Source: Lolium rigidum (taxonomy: Eukaryota; Streptophyta; Magnoliopsida; Poales; Poaceae). From it: DNA of 64,000 nucleotides. Both the position numbers and the translations under genes were made by a program. The notes under the pieces were generated by a model, which had not been told where the DNA came from, did not search any database, and worked only from the letters and a program-made list of their open reading frames with translations. The stretch spans positions 249,194,510 through 249,258,509 of the forward strand of contig NC_061512.1 in the NCBI RefSeq assembly GCF_022539505.1, given 5' to 3'. The first letter of the stretch is position 1. The number at the start of each line of letters is the position of its first letter. Below are positions 46,124 through 59,020 of the stretch, one piece after another.

Positions 46124-49100
46124 CGTAACACCCCAACTTTCGCAACCTTGATTAATTGTCCTTAATGCAAAAATCAGGGGAACAAAAACTTTTTCTTTAG
46201 ACAAATTAAGATGAATTGCCTTGATCTGTTTGTTATAATGAATTGCCTTGATCTGTTGGTAGATGAATTGTCTTGATTTCTTGTTGAGTTTTGTCTTGAG
46301 CCACCTCTTAGAACAACACCTCTAGTGGTAAAACAAACAACTCATCTAATAAAACACATGTGTGACATAGGAAAAATTGTTTTCCTTTTTACTACATCAA
46401 ACTCTTCTCCTGATGGCAACCTGAGTGTGCCTTCTTGATTTTTCTCCTTGTGGTACAACCTAGCTCAATCATCCTAAATTCAAAACTTGGGATCATCTTC
46501 CGCTAGCTACATCCCTTTTTTATACCCACTCATCCTTGTTGGTTTTGAGGCCATGTCGACCATCTGTGTTGACAGAGCTTAAAATGTCCGGACTTTGGCA
46601 ATTGATCTCTAAGCACCCACAACCGTTATTGGTGATCTCGGTGCATGGATTCCATCTATGCAACACCCTCTTCAACCTCCACGTCTTGCATGTCTCAATC
46701 AACCCTTGCAGCTCATATATTCAACTTGATCTTGTATCCTATTCTATGATTCAACTCTAGATCACTTCCTTCAATTTTACCTCTTGTCTTTATTCAAGTT
46801 TAATCTTCACAAAACCAAGAGTGGGAATGGTGGGTACATTTTGTAGCCATCATCTACCCTTGAGAACACTTCACCCTAAATTAGTTTTCTCTCTTAAAAA
46901 TCATATTGATTTTTCTTCTCTAGTTTTGATCACAAAACTACTTCTAGTTTTACTAAAACTTTTCAAGATATTTCTTCAAGGAAAACAAGGAACTGAAATG
47001 GGTTTTGTTTTCTCATCCCATTTCTACCTAGTACTGATTTCTAAAACAATTATTTTCTATCTTGCCTTCTTTTTAACAAAAGGCTTGTTTATGGTACCTA
47101 TACCATTTCTTGTTTACTTTAAATTTGAGAAAAACTCTACTTTACTTGAGAAAGTAAGTAGAATACTTTGAACTCCTATGATCCAACTAGTTCTCTCAAC
47201 ATTTTCAAATTCCATTCCACTTGAGTTCATTACCAATTGTCCCTAGACAATTGAGGTGATTCAAATACTTTTCAAATGAATTTTATTTCAAATGGCAATT
47301 CTTGCACATCTTATGCATCTCTCTGATCTACCACATTGTATCCCCTCCATCCTCCAATTTTTGATCAAATGGATGATCATTTGATACTTTCAAATCACTC
47401 CCAATTGACCTCTTAATTGAAGAGCAACTTATATATTTCATCATACCCATCTCAACTCTCTATTCTTTTCCATCACCACCTTAACCTCATGAATTGGTGA
47501 CTGATGTCAAAATATTCATCCTTGTGAGTATTGGAATACTTAACTCACCATCCCATCTACCTTGACATGCTCATGCATGGTTGCATGTGGTCAATTCCAA
47601 TCCTTCCAAAATTGAATTCAAATAAAAACTTCTAATCATCAAATATACCTTTGGGTCTATTTTTCATCTTTTGTTTGTCCCAACCATAGTGGTAACAATT
47701 ATCCTTGGAGTACATGTCACCCTTCCCATTATTTTTATCTATATGTATCTACTTCTGTTTTTATCATCATCAAAGTCACTCTTTGACATTTTCTCCTCAA
47801 CATCATGCACATATCTATTCACATGGATGTTGTGCCTCTCCCTCACATTGTTCACTTGTATTTGGCAAGAAAGGAGCCGGCCATGACATGAATTTCGGCC
47901 AGCCATTTTTCTCCTCACTTTCTTCTCTTGCAAGCATTGCCTCCAAACTACTCCAATCAATAAATGGGCAGCCACCTCCCTTGGCCAATGAAAAAAGGAG
48001 GCAGCCACCCCTCTCCCTCTATATAAGGAGCTTGGCCGGCCACTCCACCTCCCCTTTGCTCATTTTTCTCACTCTCCACTCCCTCACACTCTCCCCCTGC
48101 CCTCCACCACGAGCTGCTCCTCCTCCCAAGCTCCATGGCCGGCCATGGCCATGGAAATCCACCAAGATGAAGCTTCCCTCCTCCCTCAAGCTTCCCTCAC
48201 CAAGAGAGCTTCTCTCTCCCTCTCTTCTTCCCTAATCTTGGATGAATCCAGCCCTATTTCTCCTTTCTCCTCTCACAATATTGGATCTTGATGCAGGTGC
48301 ATGTTGGTCCAAGCATGGAGAAGGTTGAGCAATCCTCAGCTCTGAAACTTTTGACCAAAGTTCGTCCAAAACCTTGCAGTAATTTCTGTATCTTGCTGTT
48401 TCAGATTCTGGTACGAACTTGTAAAATCCGCCAAATCTTGTCTGCAGATCCAAATCGAGTGATTCAAAGTTCCGCAGATAGGTATTGAAAAGATCTACAA
48501 CTTGGCGCTGGTCTCACCCGCAAATTCGTTACGGATTTTGCATGATAAATAAAGTTCTGCAAACATGCAGAATCACTGTTTGTTAGATTTCTTCCGTTTT
48601 ACAAAACCTTTTTGAGCAAACTCAACTTTGGGTGAAAGCCCTATCCAGTACCTTCATTTTGGAGTTGGTTTTACTTCAAATGACCTTCTGAAATTGAAAT
48701 GGTTCACAGATCAAGATCTGGTCAGATCTGACTTTGTCGAATTAAACCAGGAGCTTGGAAACGAATTTTTGACTGAAACCAATTGGGTAAGAAACACCTA
48801 TTCAATAACTTTCAGATGCAGCTGACCTCATATTTTTATGACTTATGTACGATTTGTGGTGAATTAAACTTTTTCTGTGTGTTCTGCAGACATGGCTGTT
48901 AGGTTTTAATTCATCAAAAATCCAATTTTGAACCTAATTGAGTGATTCCACTTCTGTAGGTTTTCTGAATGTTTTCTTAATCATCTCAAACAAGTTCCAA
49001 ACCTTTATCTGTTCTGCAACTCCAAAGTTAAAGCAAATGGTGAAAACATGCAGTAAACTTGCCAATCCATTTGTGAGAGTTTCAGAAACAATTTGAACCC

Positions 49101-52100
49101 AAATCCAATTGTGTATGCTTCTCTGTTTAATTACCTTTCAAATGCCAGTGGCCACATATTTTTAGGATTTTTCTACGATTTATGGCTTACAGATCTTGTT
49201 TTCTGTACAGTCAGATTCAAAGAAATTCCTAAAATTGTAGGTTTAAAATTTTTGGGTGATTCCAATTGGGTTAGTCTTGTATTAGTACTGGCCATCTAGG
49301 AAAAATATTATTAGTCTCTGTTCATACATATTTGTTGCTGTTAGTAATGTTTATGTGTGACATGCATTGTTGAAGCAAAACTTTTCGGTTTATTTAAAAC
49401 CCTTGACCAACTCTTTTTAGTAGAGATGGGCAAACTTTGTTTTATGCTTGCAAAACAAAATCTCTGCAATTTAACATTTGTCTCTTTTGTTTTGCTTAAG
49501 TCTTATAATGGTGGGGCATATCATTTGCTCCTATTCATGTGTAGTGTTATGTAAGCTTTTTAGGGAGAATGATTGCCGCTTTTCCAAAAATGTTTCAAAA
49601 TATAATGTGAATGTTTTTGATGCCAAACTAATGCACTTGTCATCTTTATGATGTTATCTACCAGGGGATATTTGGTTTATACCATGGTGATAACCGAGAG
49701 AGGCAATTGCTAAGTTGTGGTGCACTCATACCTTTACTAGGTAAATAAATGGGGCTTTCTAAATTAAAACTCTTAAACCTGTTTTGTGGTATCTATAGGT
49801 CCTTAGTATGTTATACCTTGGATGCATGGTTAGTTGTTGATTGTTGAATGTTGTCTTGTTGATGCAATGTGATTGATTGTGTTCCTTTTATATTTTCCGG
49901 CGATAGATGCGAACAATTCCGGAGAGGAAGAAGAGGTGGAATCGGATGAGAAGATTATTTATATATGTTGTTGGAATTCTTATATTGGAGGAGTTGAAGA
50001 AGTACATGGACAAATAAGCCAAGGCAAGCCATCTTTTGATCTCTGATTCGGTGTCTAGTTGGATGTCATTTGTTGATGTCCAAAGCACCTTAATTCTATG
50101 TGTGTTATTCTCTCTATTTATGTCATCTTTGTGTGATTGCAAATGGGGTACTCCCTAGTGGTGATACTCCACTATTGTTCTTGTGTTATGGGATGCATGG
50201 TATTATGGCCGTGCTATTCCACTTGGTCATCTTGTATGCTCAACTTGAGCATGTCCTATTCCAAGATAGAGTTTTACATCACACCCACCATTGTGGTGAG
50301 TCTAGAGGTATCAAAGTCATGAATCTTGGTGTAATTCTCAACTTGAGAGAAGTATGCCGTGTACCCTTGTGAATGTTGGTTGGATAGTGCACCTTCACCA
50401 TCCAAGTTGTATAGTAGTACCACAAATCTGAAAGTTGGTTCCACCATATGTTATCATCATAAATGCTTACCTTAAGCAAGTAAGATCCTCTTTATGCCAC
50501 TCACATATATCCCTCATGGCGTGATGACCTTCATCTCGGCCATGGTGTTGTATTAGTTCCTTCTCATTAAACTATAGGTTGGGAACCCCTCAAGGTTTAC
50601 CTTGTTGTAAATGTTTATGAAAACCTTGGGTGTGTTAGCCCAAGCGTATGGTTTAAGAAAAACAAGGAAACTTGATAAGGATGTTTGAGAAATTGGTGTA
50701 TGGTTGTTCGTGGAACACCAAGGTGTTGTGGGAAAAAGAAATGGTTTCTAAAATGGAGCACTGCGTATAAGTGTTCGCCGTCCCAACTTTTATTCGCGCA
50801 ACCACATTACCCAAAGTGGGCACGGGCTTAGTCCGTAGTTCGTCGAAATTGGCATAAGCAACCTTCACAACTATCTAGGGAGGGTCACGACGACCTCCGA
50901 CGCCGGGTTGCGCTCTGGAGGAGGCAATACACTGTCTAGACCGATAGCCGGACGATTACTGAGGGTCTTCCGTCGTGGCGCCGGAGATACGCTCAAAAGG
51001 AGGTATGCGTCGCCGGGGTGCCGGGAAGGGGTAAGCCCGCGAGGGAAGGACTTGTGCCAAGGGAGACGAGCGAAAGACTATGATCGGTTATCCGAGTCTC
51101 GCATACTTTTGTATGACGATCCGGGGATGATCCCGGCGGATTTATCGGCTCTTGTGGGGAAAGTGCGCACACTCGCGAGTTAAATCTATTCGAATAGCCG
51201 CGTCCGCGGTCATGGACAAGTTGAAATGGCCATACTTAACCGGGGCTTGAGTTTTGTTTTGATAAATGCTTTGCAAAGAAAGTGTTGTGTTGGATGTACC
51301 GGAAGGGTACAGAAAAAGAGCGTGTGTTGACCATATGGAGATGGTCGTGGAAAAATGGAGGCTAAGTGGGGAACTCTTTCCTAAATGTTTCTTGAAGAGG
51401 AACTCTTCGTTAACAAAGATATAGGGATGTCATAGGTATCCTTTGAAGTATCTTCTTCAATAAATATATAGGTATGTCACAGTAATTCTCTAGCATTCCC
51501 ATCAACTGAGATGGACTTATGCTACCTCATCCTCAATAAAGGTATAGATATGTCATAGAACTTCCTAATCGTCCCCATCAATTGAGATGGCGACATGCTA
51601 CCTTTCCTCCTAGATGGTTAGCTAGTTGTCCTGGAAACACCTTAGTGTCTGCATCACTTGAGATGCCGGCATGCTATATTCTCTTTCACATGCTATATCC
51701 ACAAGAGAAACTATTCTTCCTCTCTTGTCTCTTTTAGTTAGCTTTGTTAGCACCCTTCTTGATGGTTTGCGAGTACAATTCCAATGTACTCACGGCTTTG
51801 TCCCTGGCTATTTACTTGGCCAGACTTGGAGGAACACGACGGATGAAGAAGGAGTTGGCGACGTCTATGCGAGCTAGGAACGTCTTCCCGACCGAGTTGC
51901 TGTAGGGTTATGGCAGATGACTTGGGTACTGCGCTCGCTGAAGTGATGATGCTACTCGATGTTTTAGTTAGGCCCTTCGAGGCTATTATGTAAGTATCGG
52001 TCATGTGACCATGTTGTAATTTTCTTATTCCGCTTTGTAATGGATGGTGTAATTTGATATCAGTTCGGTTATGTGTTCACGGCGCACTGATCATGGGATC

Positions 52101-52153
52101 GTGAACTGTATACATAATAGGGAATTTCGGACAGCTAGTCCGGGGTCCCCACA
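46124..52153 (+). repeat. Right LTR of element Y (6030 bp)
   Basis: It matches 37491-43523 almost throughout. Its first base is C (CGTAACACCCC) where the left copy has T, a CTG/CCG difference at the terminus. It ends GGTCCCCACA at 52153 and is followed directly by X orf0 codons, so 52153/52154 is a true insertion border with AATGC as candidate target duplication. Confidence 0.9.
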
Positions 52154-52610
52154 AATGCTATCAGCTTGGTCATGGAGGAGAACTGGAGTTCGAAAGGATT
52201 TGAAGCAACTAGTGGAATATCTAGGACACCCGTACCCTGAGTTCTTCGGAACATCCTTCAATAATCAGTTGGGAGGATCACCTCGGTGGGAAGTTTCTGC
52301 TGATCTAGGAAGAAAGCTTGGAGCCCCGGTATGGGAAACCATATGGTTTTCTGTAACGGGAAACACCTGGAAGGAAGGACTAGTCAAAGCTATGCAAGAA
52401 GCCATCGCCCGTCTGTGTGGACAAAATGAGAATAAGATCCGGCACACTCGTTTCATCTACTACCCAAGACATGACTCCATGGGAAGATCGATGACCCTGC
52501 CACCACACACGGAGATGAACCACTATGTAGCACACCAGGACTTCAGGCAGTACAAAACCCGCAGGGATTTGGACAACGCCCTTGCCCTTCGCCAAGCACC
52601 TCAACCGTGA
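52154..52610 (+). pseudogene. orf0 of element X, 5' end lost, frameshifted, coiled coil and acidic tail missing
   Basis: From 52156 the reading is CYQLGHGGELEFER, matching T1 orf0 residues 9-22 (SYELGNGGSLVFER). A base is missing near 52198, after which the frame continues DLKQLVEYLGHPYPEF, FSVTGNTWKEGL, AMQEAIARLCGQN, HTRFIYYPRHDSMG and the conserved DL..ALA to a stop at 52610. It aligns with T1 orf0 residues 9-160, but the coiled coil and Asp/Glu tail have been deleted, leaving only a DEE remnant downstream. The N-terminal residues were removed with the left flank of Y. Function is unknown; conservation at the same position before gag in two families is the main evidence. Confidence 0.75.
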
Positions 52611-52881
52611 AGACGAAGAATTCCCCCCCTGAAGAGTAGTATCATTAAAGCACTATCGTAGGTGTGAGTTGTATCAGGATCCCCTTGTATCGTAGAATGA
52701 ATGAATGGTTCTTAAAACCAACGGTGTGTTAGCTTGGTAATGTGTGATGTTTGGTATGAATGAAAAAGTGTTGTTGGTTTTTACCCCCTCAACACTACTC
52801 AAGTTTTGAAACTTTGTGAACTTTAACTCAAACAAACCATAGAAATTTCCCTCTTATCTTATCATTTACTCCAATGATCAG
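52611..52881 (+). other. X orf0-gag spacer
   Basis: It contains one copy of CCCTTGTATCGTAG (52682-52695) followed by GGTTCTTAAAACC, as in the T1 spacer where it is duplicated. No ORF. Confidence 0.5.
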
Positions 52882-54192
52882 ATGGCCCCACCCAACCGCA
52901 ACGCCAACCAGGACGCAATGATGCAGATGATCCAGATGATGATGGAAGATCGCGAAGCCGCGAGAGCTGAACGACAAGCCAACCTTGCTGCACTGCAACA
53001 GATAGCTCAGAACAATCAAGGCCATGGAAACCATGATCACCCAGGATCAAAGCTAAAGAACTTTCAGAACACCAACCCTCCTATGTTTAGCAAGACCGAA
53101 GAGCCCCTAGACGCAGATGACTGGCTCCAAACAATGGAGAATAACCTAGAAGTTGCGGGAGTAGAAGCCGCAGAGAAAGTATTGTTTGCCACCCACTACC
53201 TATCAGGACCTGCAAGAGCTTGGTGGACAAGTGCCCGCGCAATGAATGCTGGACAAATGATGAACTGGGAAGACTTCAAGCTGAAGTTTAGCAAATACCA
53301 TGTGCCCCAAGGACTGATTAGGAAAATGAGAGACGAGTTCCGCGAACTCAAACAAGGAAGGATGTCCGTGGTGGAATACCACGACAGGTTTCTTACACTG
53401 TCAAGGTACGCCCCAGACGAGACCGACACCAATGAGAAGAGGAAGGAAAGATTTCTGAATGGACTGCATGATGAAATGCAAACTGTGTTAGTGAACATTC
53501 CGTTCGCTGACTTGGAAGCCCTAGTGGACTCAGCAATACAGATGGAAGGAAAGCTGCATCAAGCCAACGAGAACCGCAAGAGAAGAATGATGAACCAGAG
53601 TGGACCCCACCATACCCAGAAGTACCGCAACAACTCCTCTGGAGGGTTTGCCTCCAGATACAACAAGCCCCCTGCTCAGAATTATCGCCCCAACCACACC
53701 AACCACACCAACCACAACGGGGGACCCTCGAAGCCCGGAGGCAACCACAACAACCACAACAACAACACCAACAACCACCCCAATGGTAACAACAATCACT
53801 CCAACACTGGCCCGAGGAATGGAAGCAATGCCACCCCTGTCACCCCGAAGGACAAGTCAACCGTAAACTGCTATGAATGTGGAGTTGTGGGTCACTACTC
53901 CAATGAGTGCCCCAAGAAGCTTGCCAGGATTGCCGCCAACACCGCTGCACCTGCCCAGCAACAGCGCCGCTTCGCAGGTAGAAGGAACCAGAACAACAAT
54001 AACGGCCGCCTCTACCACATGAATGCAGCGAAGCACGAGGAAGCACCTCGGGCCATGCCAAGTATGTCTTCTGTTAATCAAAAATTCTCAATCTCTCTTA
54101 GGCACCTAACTTTTCTTAAAATCTCGGGACGAGATTTGTTTAAGGGGGAAGGGTTTGTAACATCCCAAAAATTTAAAACAAAGAGACAATGA
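52882..54192 (+). CDS. Element X gag, joined to 3' noncoding sequence by a pol deletion
   Basis: The start MAPPNRNANQDAMMQM matches T1 gag. The gag domain (ARAWWTSARAMN, FRELKQGRMSVVEYHDRF), an Asn/His-rich linker and the knuckle CYECGVVGHYSNECP are intact. After HMNAAKHEEAPRA (about 54055), where T1 proceeds to the protease, the frame runs through 3' internal sequence (GRDLFKGEG) and stops at 54192 inside the LTR, so the last 40 or so residues are not gag. The product could still form particles and package RNA while depending on another element for protease, RT and integrase. About 4 kb of pol has been lost by comparison with T1. Confidence 0.85.
   Translation: MAPPNRNANQDAMMQMIQMMMEDREAARAERQANLAALQQIAQNNQGHGNHDHPGSKLKNFQNTNPPMFSKTEEPLDADDWLQTMENNLEVAGVEAAEKVLFATHYLSGPARAWWTSARAMNAGQMMNWEDFKLKFSKYHVPQGLIRKMRDEFRELKQGRMSVVEYHDRFLTLSRYAPDETDTNEKRKERFLNGLHDEMQTVLVNIPFADLEALVDSAIQMEGKLHQANENRKRRMMNQSGPHHTQKYRNNSSGGFASRYNKPPAQNYRPNHTNHTNHNGGPSKPGGNHNNHNNNTNNHPNGNNNHSNTGPRNGSNATPVTPKDKSTVNCYECGVVGHYSNECPKKLARIAANTAAPAQQQRRFAGRRNQNNNNGRLYHMNAAKHEEAPRAMPSMSSVNQKFSISLRHLTFLKISGRDLFKGEGFVTSQKFKTKRQ
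54124..54155 (+). promoter_or_regulatory. X hairpin and polypurine tract
   Basis: A stem-loop with arms ATCTCG/CGAGAT (54121-54135) is followed by TTAAGGGGGAAGGGTT next to the LTR. Y has the same hairpin before its tract (37455-37469 and near 46088). Confidence 0.75.
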
Positions 54193-57100
54193 ATTTCCTT
54201 TTTCCAAAAATGAGAGCCAACAAAAACTTTTATTAAGTTAAGTGTGATACATAGTGAGCATGCTTATATGTGTGATATTACCCTGATTATTTATGTATTG
54301 CATTGAACCTAATTCCAAAAACCAAAACCCTAATCTTCTCACAATAAAATAGTAGCAAATAAGAAGGAACTAAAATAAAATAAAATAGGTGGGCATACAA
54401 CCCTAATATGCAAATACTGACTAATACCATTCTTACCCTTCAAAATAGTGGTGAACCATTGATATACCTCACTAAACCCTAAACCTCACTCCCATCTCAC
54501 CATCCTTTATATACAAAATAAAAAGGAATTAAATTAAATAAGAAAGGGGCCTATATGCCTATGACTATCTTGGTAAGACTCATACCTAGACCTTTCTACT
54601 TGATTGGATGCTTGGAAAACCTCAACCAAACTAATCAAGTACTTCCCCAACCAAAACCAAGGTGAAATAAAAATCAATCAAAAGAAATCAAACCTATGCA
54701 TAGGAGCATATGTGGCACATAGCCATTTTTCCAAAACTTGACCTAAGCACCTATACCTTACCCAAATGGTTTGAAAACCTTACTAAACCCAAACTAACTC
54801 TAAAGCAACCATAAACCATGACCTTTGATCATAGATAAAGAAAATGAAATAAAAAGATGAAATGCACATATGTGCATATGGCCAAAAATACCAATGTGAG
54901 CCAAAGACCATCAAACTTGTTTCCATTGCTTGGATTGTTTTCTTCTGACATATTAAACCTCAACCACCTCAAGGAGATCAAGAAAAACCAAATCAAATAG
55001 AAAATAATAAGATTTTCCAATACACATATGTGGGTATGGCCATTTTTACAAATCTTGAACTTAGACCATTATGGCTTGCACCATTGGAGGTAAATGGTTA
55101 CTAAACACATTTAAACACTTTTGGAAGTGAAGAAACTCAAATCCAACCAAAACCAAATTCAAATTCCAAGTGACATGCAATATGGTCATTTTGGCTTTTC
55201 TTATTCTGGTACCTACTTTGAGCCCTGTTTTCTTGAGATTTCTCTTCTAGACTTTGCTCAAACTTTGCACCTCATCCAAGAAAACATCAAGGTGAATAAC
55301 TTTGCCCAAAGACACCACCCCAAATTCCCTCTCTTTTTCAAATGGTGGTGAACCAAAATTGAGACTTTGTTGCATATGTAAGATCACATGCATTTTGTGA
55401 TTTTGCAAATCTTTGCCAAATTAACCCAAACCACCACCAATCTACTGCAAATATTATAGGATTACACTCCACCAAAAATCACTGAAAAATTCCAAAATAT
55501 TGTTCTTGCGGCCATTGTGTCGAACATGTTATGTGCACCATTCTACCAACTCCATACATGCTAAAATCCAGTGTATCCTTGCCTTAACCATCCATCCTAG
55601 CTCAGCACTGGTACCCTCCTGTACCCCTTGCAACATGCCAAGCACCAGAGACATGAAATGGGTGCATGAAATCACCCCAAGTCAACCATGCCGTGGCATG
55701 GCATACCACTCATCATGCCATCGTCACCTACACTCATCTCTGGTCCCTCTCACTTTGCCAAACGAGCTCACCTCATCACCCCTGCACTCGCCGGCGCGAG
55801 CCCTGGCCAGTAGCAGCCTCGCAGCCCCTGGAACGTGACGTGGTCACCACGGCCAGGTCGTGCCAGAGCGTGCACGGCGACGCTCTGGACACGACAGAGC
55901 ACGGCAGTGCCTCGACGCCTCAGACCATCTCTCCCTCTCTCTTTGCACTCGCACGATCTACTCAACATCAGCGACACCGTGGACATGCCCAGTTGGCCGC
56001 GGACGCACTGTAGACGACGCCCTCGTCGACGACGTCCGCCGGTACAGCGCCAGTACACGACGCCTACTGCCTGCTCCCGTCCACCTCCGTCCTCGCCGTG
56101 ACGCGCGTTGGGTTCGCCTCGACGTCGCCCACAGTGCGCAACAACTCCTCTGGCTCAGCGTGACCTCCCTCGCTGTCGTCATCGTTGACCTGCCCCGCTC
56201 CGCCTCGGACCCTCTCGACCCTATAAATAGAGACCAGCCCGGCCCTCAATCCTCACACCAATCGACCTCCCTCACCTCACAACCCCTCCTCGAGCAGCGC
56301 CGCCCCTCAATTTAAGCCGTAGCTGCCCAATTGCACGCCGGAGTTCCGCAGCACCGCCGCAGAAGCTCGCCGGAGCTAGAAGCCATCCCCGGAGACGCCA
56401 CTGCTACCAGGAGGACCGCCGTCCTCGACAACGTCACCTCGCGTCAACGCCGCCGCTCGCCGGAGCCTAGGATCGCCGTCGACCCCCTACCGCCGCCGTG
56501 CCAGCACCTCCCCTCTCGTCGACCTCGACGACGCACGTGAGCCGTCGATCCTTGTTCTGATCGTGCGTCTGAGATTGGCTTGTACCGTTTCGGTGTTATA
56601 AAGCCACTGACAAGCGGGGGCCATTGTCAGGCGGCCCGCTGAGCGCCAGAGCGAAGCTGGGCCGGCCCAACTTGTTCCCCCTCTCACCGGCCCATTTCCT
56701 TTCCCGCGCGAGCCCATGCGTTTAAACTTGAATATTTCGAATTTATTAAATTGCTTACTGCATACATTTTCCAATTTAAATAGAATCAAATCTACTTGGC
56801 CAAATCTAATAAATTTTATATATTTGGAAAGCTGAGGAAAATATCTAAACAACCTCACTGGTCCCAACCCTAGATTAATTATAGAATAAATCTGACAAAA
56901 TAAACAAGGCAGGAACTTTTCTGACTTAGATTAATTCTTAAAAATCAACCAAACATGCTTTTGAGTTGATTCCAACTCCTATAAATCACATTTCATTTAT
57001 ACTAATTGTTTCTGCAAAAATATGCCATGCTTACCTTGAAGGATCATGGCCTAGTTTAATTAAAGGACTTTATGGCTATTTCTAGTCAAAGATATTGTCC

Positions 57101-57227
57101 AAGAACTATTACTAAATTTTATGGGAATATTTCTCTAAATTAATCTTGTCATGAACAATTCAAAATAAGGTAGAGACTCTGGTCATTTAGGTCTCATGTG
57201 AATTGTTTAATGATATTAAACCTTTAT

Positions 57228-59020
57228 TGTTGGAGATATGCCCAAGAGGCAATAATAAATGGTTATTATATATCTTTGTGTTTATGATAATGTTTATATA
57301 TCATGCTATAATTGTATTAACCGAAACATTGGTACATGTGTGATATGTAGACAAACAAGAAGTCCCTAGTATGCCTCTTAAACTAGCTTGTTGATTAATG
57401 GATGATTAGTTTCATAATCATGAACATTGGATGTTATTAATAACAAGGTTATGTCATTGTATGAATGATGTAATGGACACACCCAATTAAGCGTAGCATA
57501 AGATCTCGTCATTAAGTTATTTGCTATAAGCTTTCGATACATAGTTACCTAGTCCTTATGACCATGAGATCATGTAAATCACTTATACCGGAAAGGTACT
57601 TTGATTACATCAAACACCACTCGCGTAAATGGGTGGCTATAAAGGTGGGATTAAGTATCCGGAAAGTATGAGTTGAGGCATATGGATCAACGAGTGGGAT
57701 TTGTCCATCCCGATGACGGATAGATATACTCTGGGCCCTCTCGGTGGAATGTCGTCTAATGTCTTGCAAGCATATGAATAAGTTCATAAGAGACCACATA
57801 CCACGGTACGAGTAAAGAGTACTTGTCGGGAGACGAGGTTGAACAAGGTATAGAGTGATACCGAAGATCAAACCTCGGACAAGTAAAATATCGCGTGACA
57901 AAAGGAATTGGTATCGTATGTGAATGGTTCATTCGATCACTAAAGTCATCGTTGAATATGTGGGAGCCATTATGGATCTCCAGATCCGCTATTGGTTATT
58001 GGTCGGAGTGAGTACTCAACCATGTCCACATAGTTCACGAACCGTAGGGTGACACACTTAAAGTTGGATGTTGAAATGGTAGAACTTGAATATGGAATGG
58101 AGTTCGAATATTTGTTCGGAGTCCCGGATGAGATCCCGGACATCACGAGGAGTTCCGGAATGGTCCGGAGAATAAGATTCATATATAGGAAGTCATATTC
58201 CAAGTTTGGAAATGATCCGGTGCATTTATGGCAGGTTCTAGAAGGTTCTAGAAAAGTCCGGAAGAATTGCACTTTGGAAAGTGGAGTCCCGAAGAGACTC
58301 CACTTGCATGACCAGCCAACCCTAAAGGGGAGGAGTCCAAGGTGGACTCCCCTAGGGTGGCCGGCCAACCCACCTCAAGGAATTGGCAGTCCCACCTTGA
58401 GTGGGACTCCCTCCTTGAGTAGGTTTCCCACATATGGGAGGTTTTAGTGTTGGGGTCTTATTCGAAGACTTGGACTAGAACTCTTGGGGCTTCCACCTAT
58501 ATAATGAGGGGCATAGAGAGGGGGCTGGCCACTTCAAGCCTCAGCCTTGGCCGCACCCCTTAGAGGGCCGGCGCCCAACCCCCCTCTCTCCCCAAACCCT
58601 AGCGGTTTATCTCCTCCACCACATCCCGCACGCTTAAGCGAAGCTCCGCCGGATTTCTCCACCACCACCGACACCACGCCGTCGTGCTGTCGGATTCAAG
58701 AGGAGCTACTACTTCCGCTGCCCGCCGGAACGGGGAGGTGGACGTCGTCTTCATCAACAACCGAACGTGTGACCGAGTACGGAGGTGCTGCCCGTTCGTG
58801 GCGCCGGAACCGATCGTGATCAAGATCTTCTACGCGCTTTTGCAAGCGGCAAGTGATCGTCTACCGCAGCAATAAGAGCCTACTCTTATAAGCTTTGGAA
58901 TCTCTTCAAGGGTTAGTCTTGATCATCCCCTCGTTGCTACCGTCTTCTAGATTGCATCTTGGCTTGGATTGCGTGTTCGCGATAGGAAAATTTTTGTTTT
59001 CTATGCAACGTTATCCTACA
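57228..59020 (+). mobile_element. Solo LTR of an Angela/BARE-like copia element
   Basis: It opens TGTTGGAGATATGCCC and ends GCAACGTTATCCTACA, the style of Triticeae Angela/BARE/WIS LTRs. The left X LTR lacks it, which shows the empty site directly. Flanking bases are TTTAT and TTTAC, a 5-bp duplication with one mismatch. No internal region or second LTR is present, so it probably arose by LTR-LTR recombination. A TATA box (CTATATAAT) lies at 58497-58505. Confidence 0.9.

Noticed and set aside
52154..52175. Degenerate primer binding site after the right Y LTR
   Set aside because: The bases read in frame as CYQLGHGG, matching T1 orf0, so they are X coding sequence at an insertion border.
58049..58447. 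132-codon frame in the solo copia LTR
   Set aside because: It lies within a recognisable LTR upstream of its TATA box; no domain was seen.
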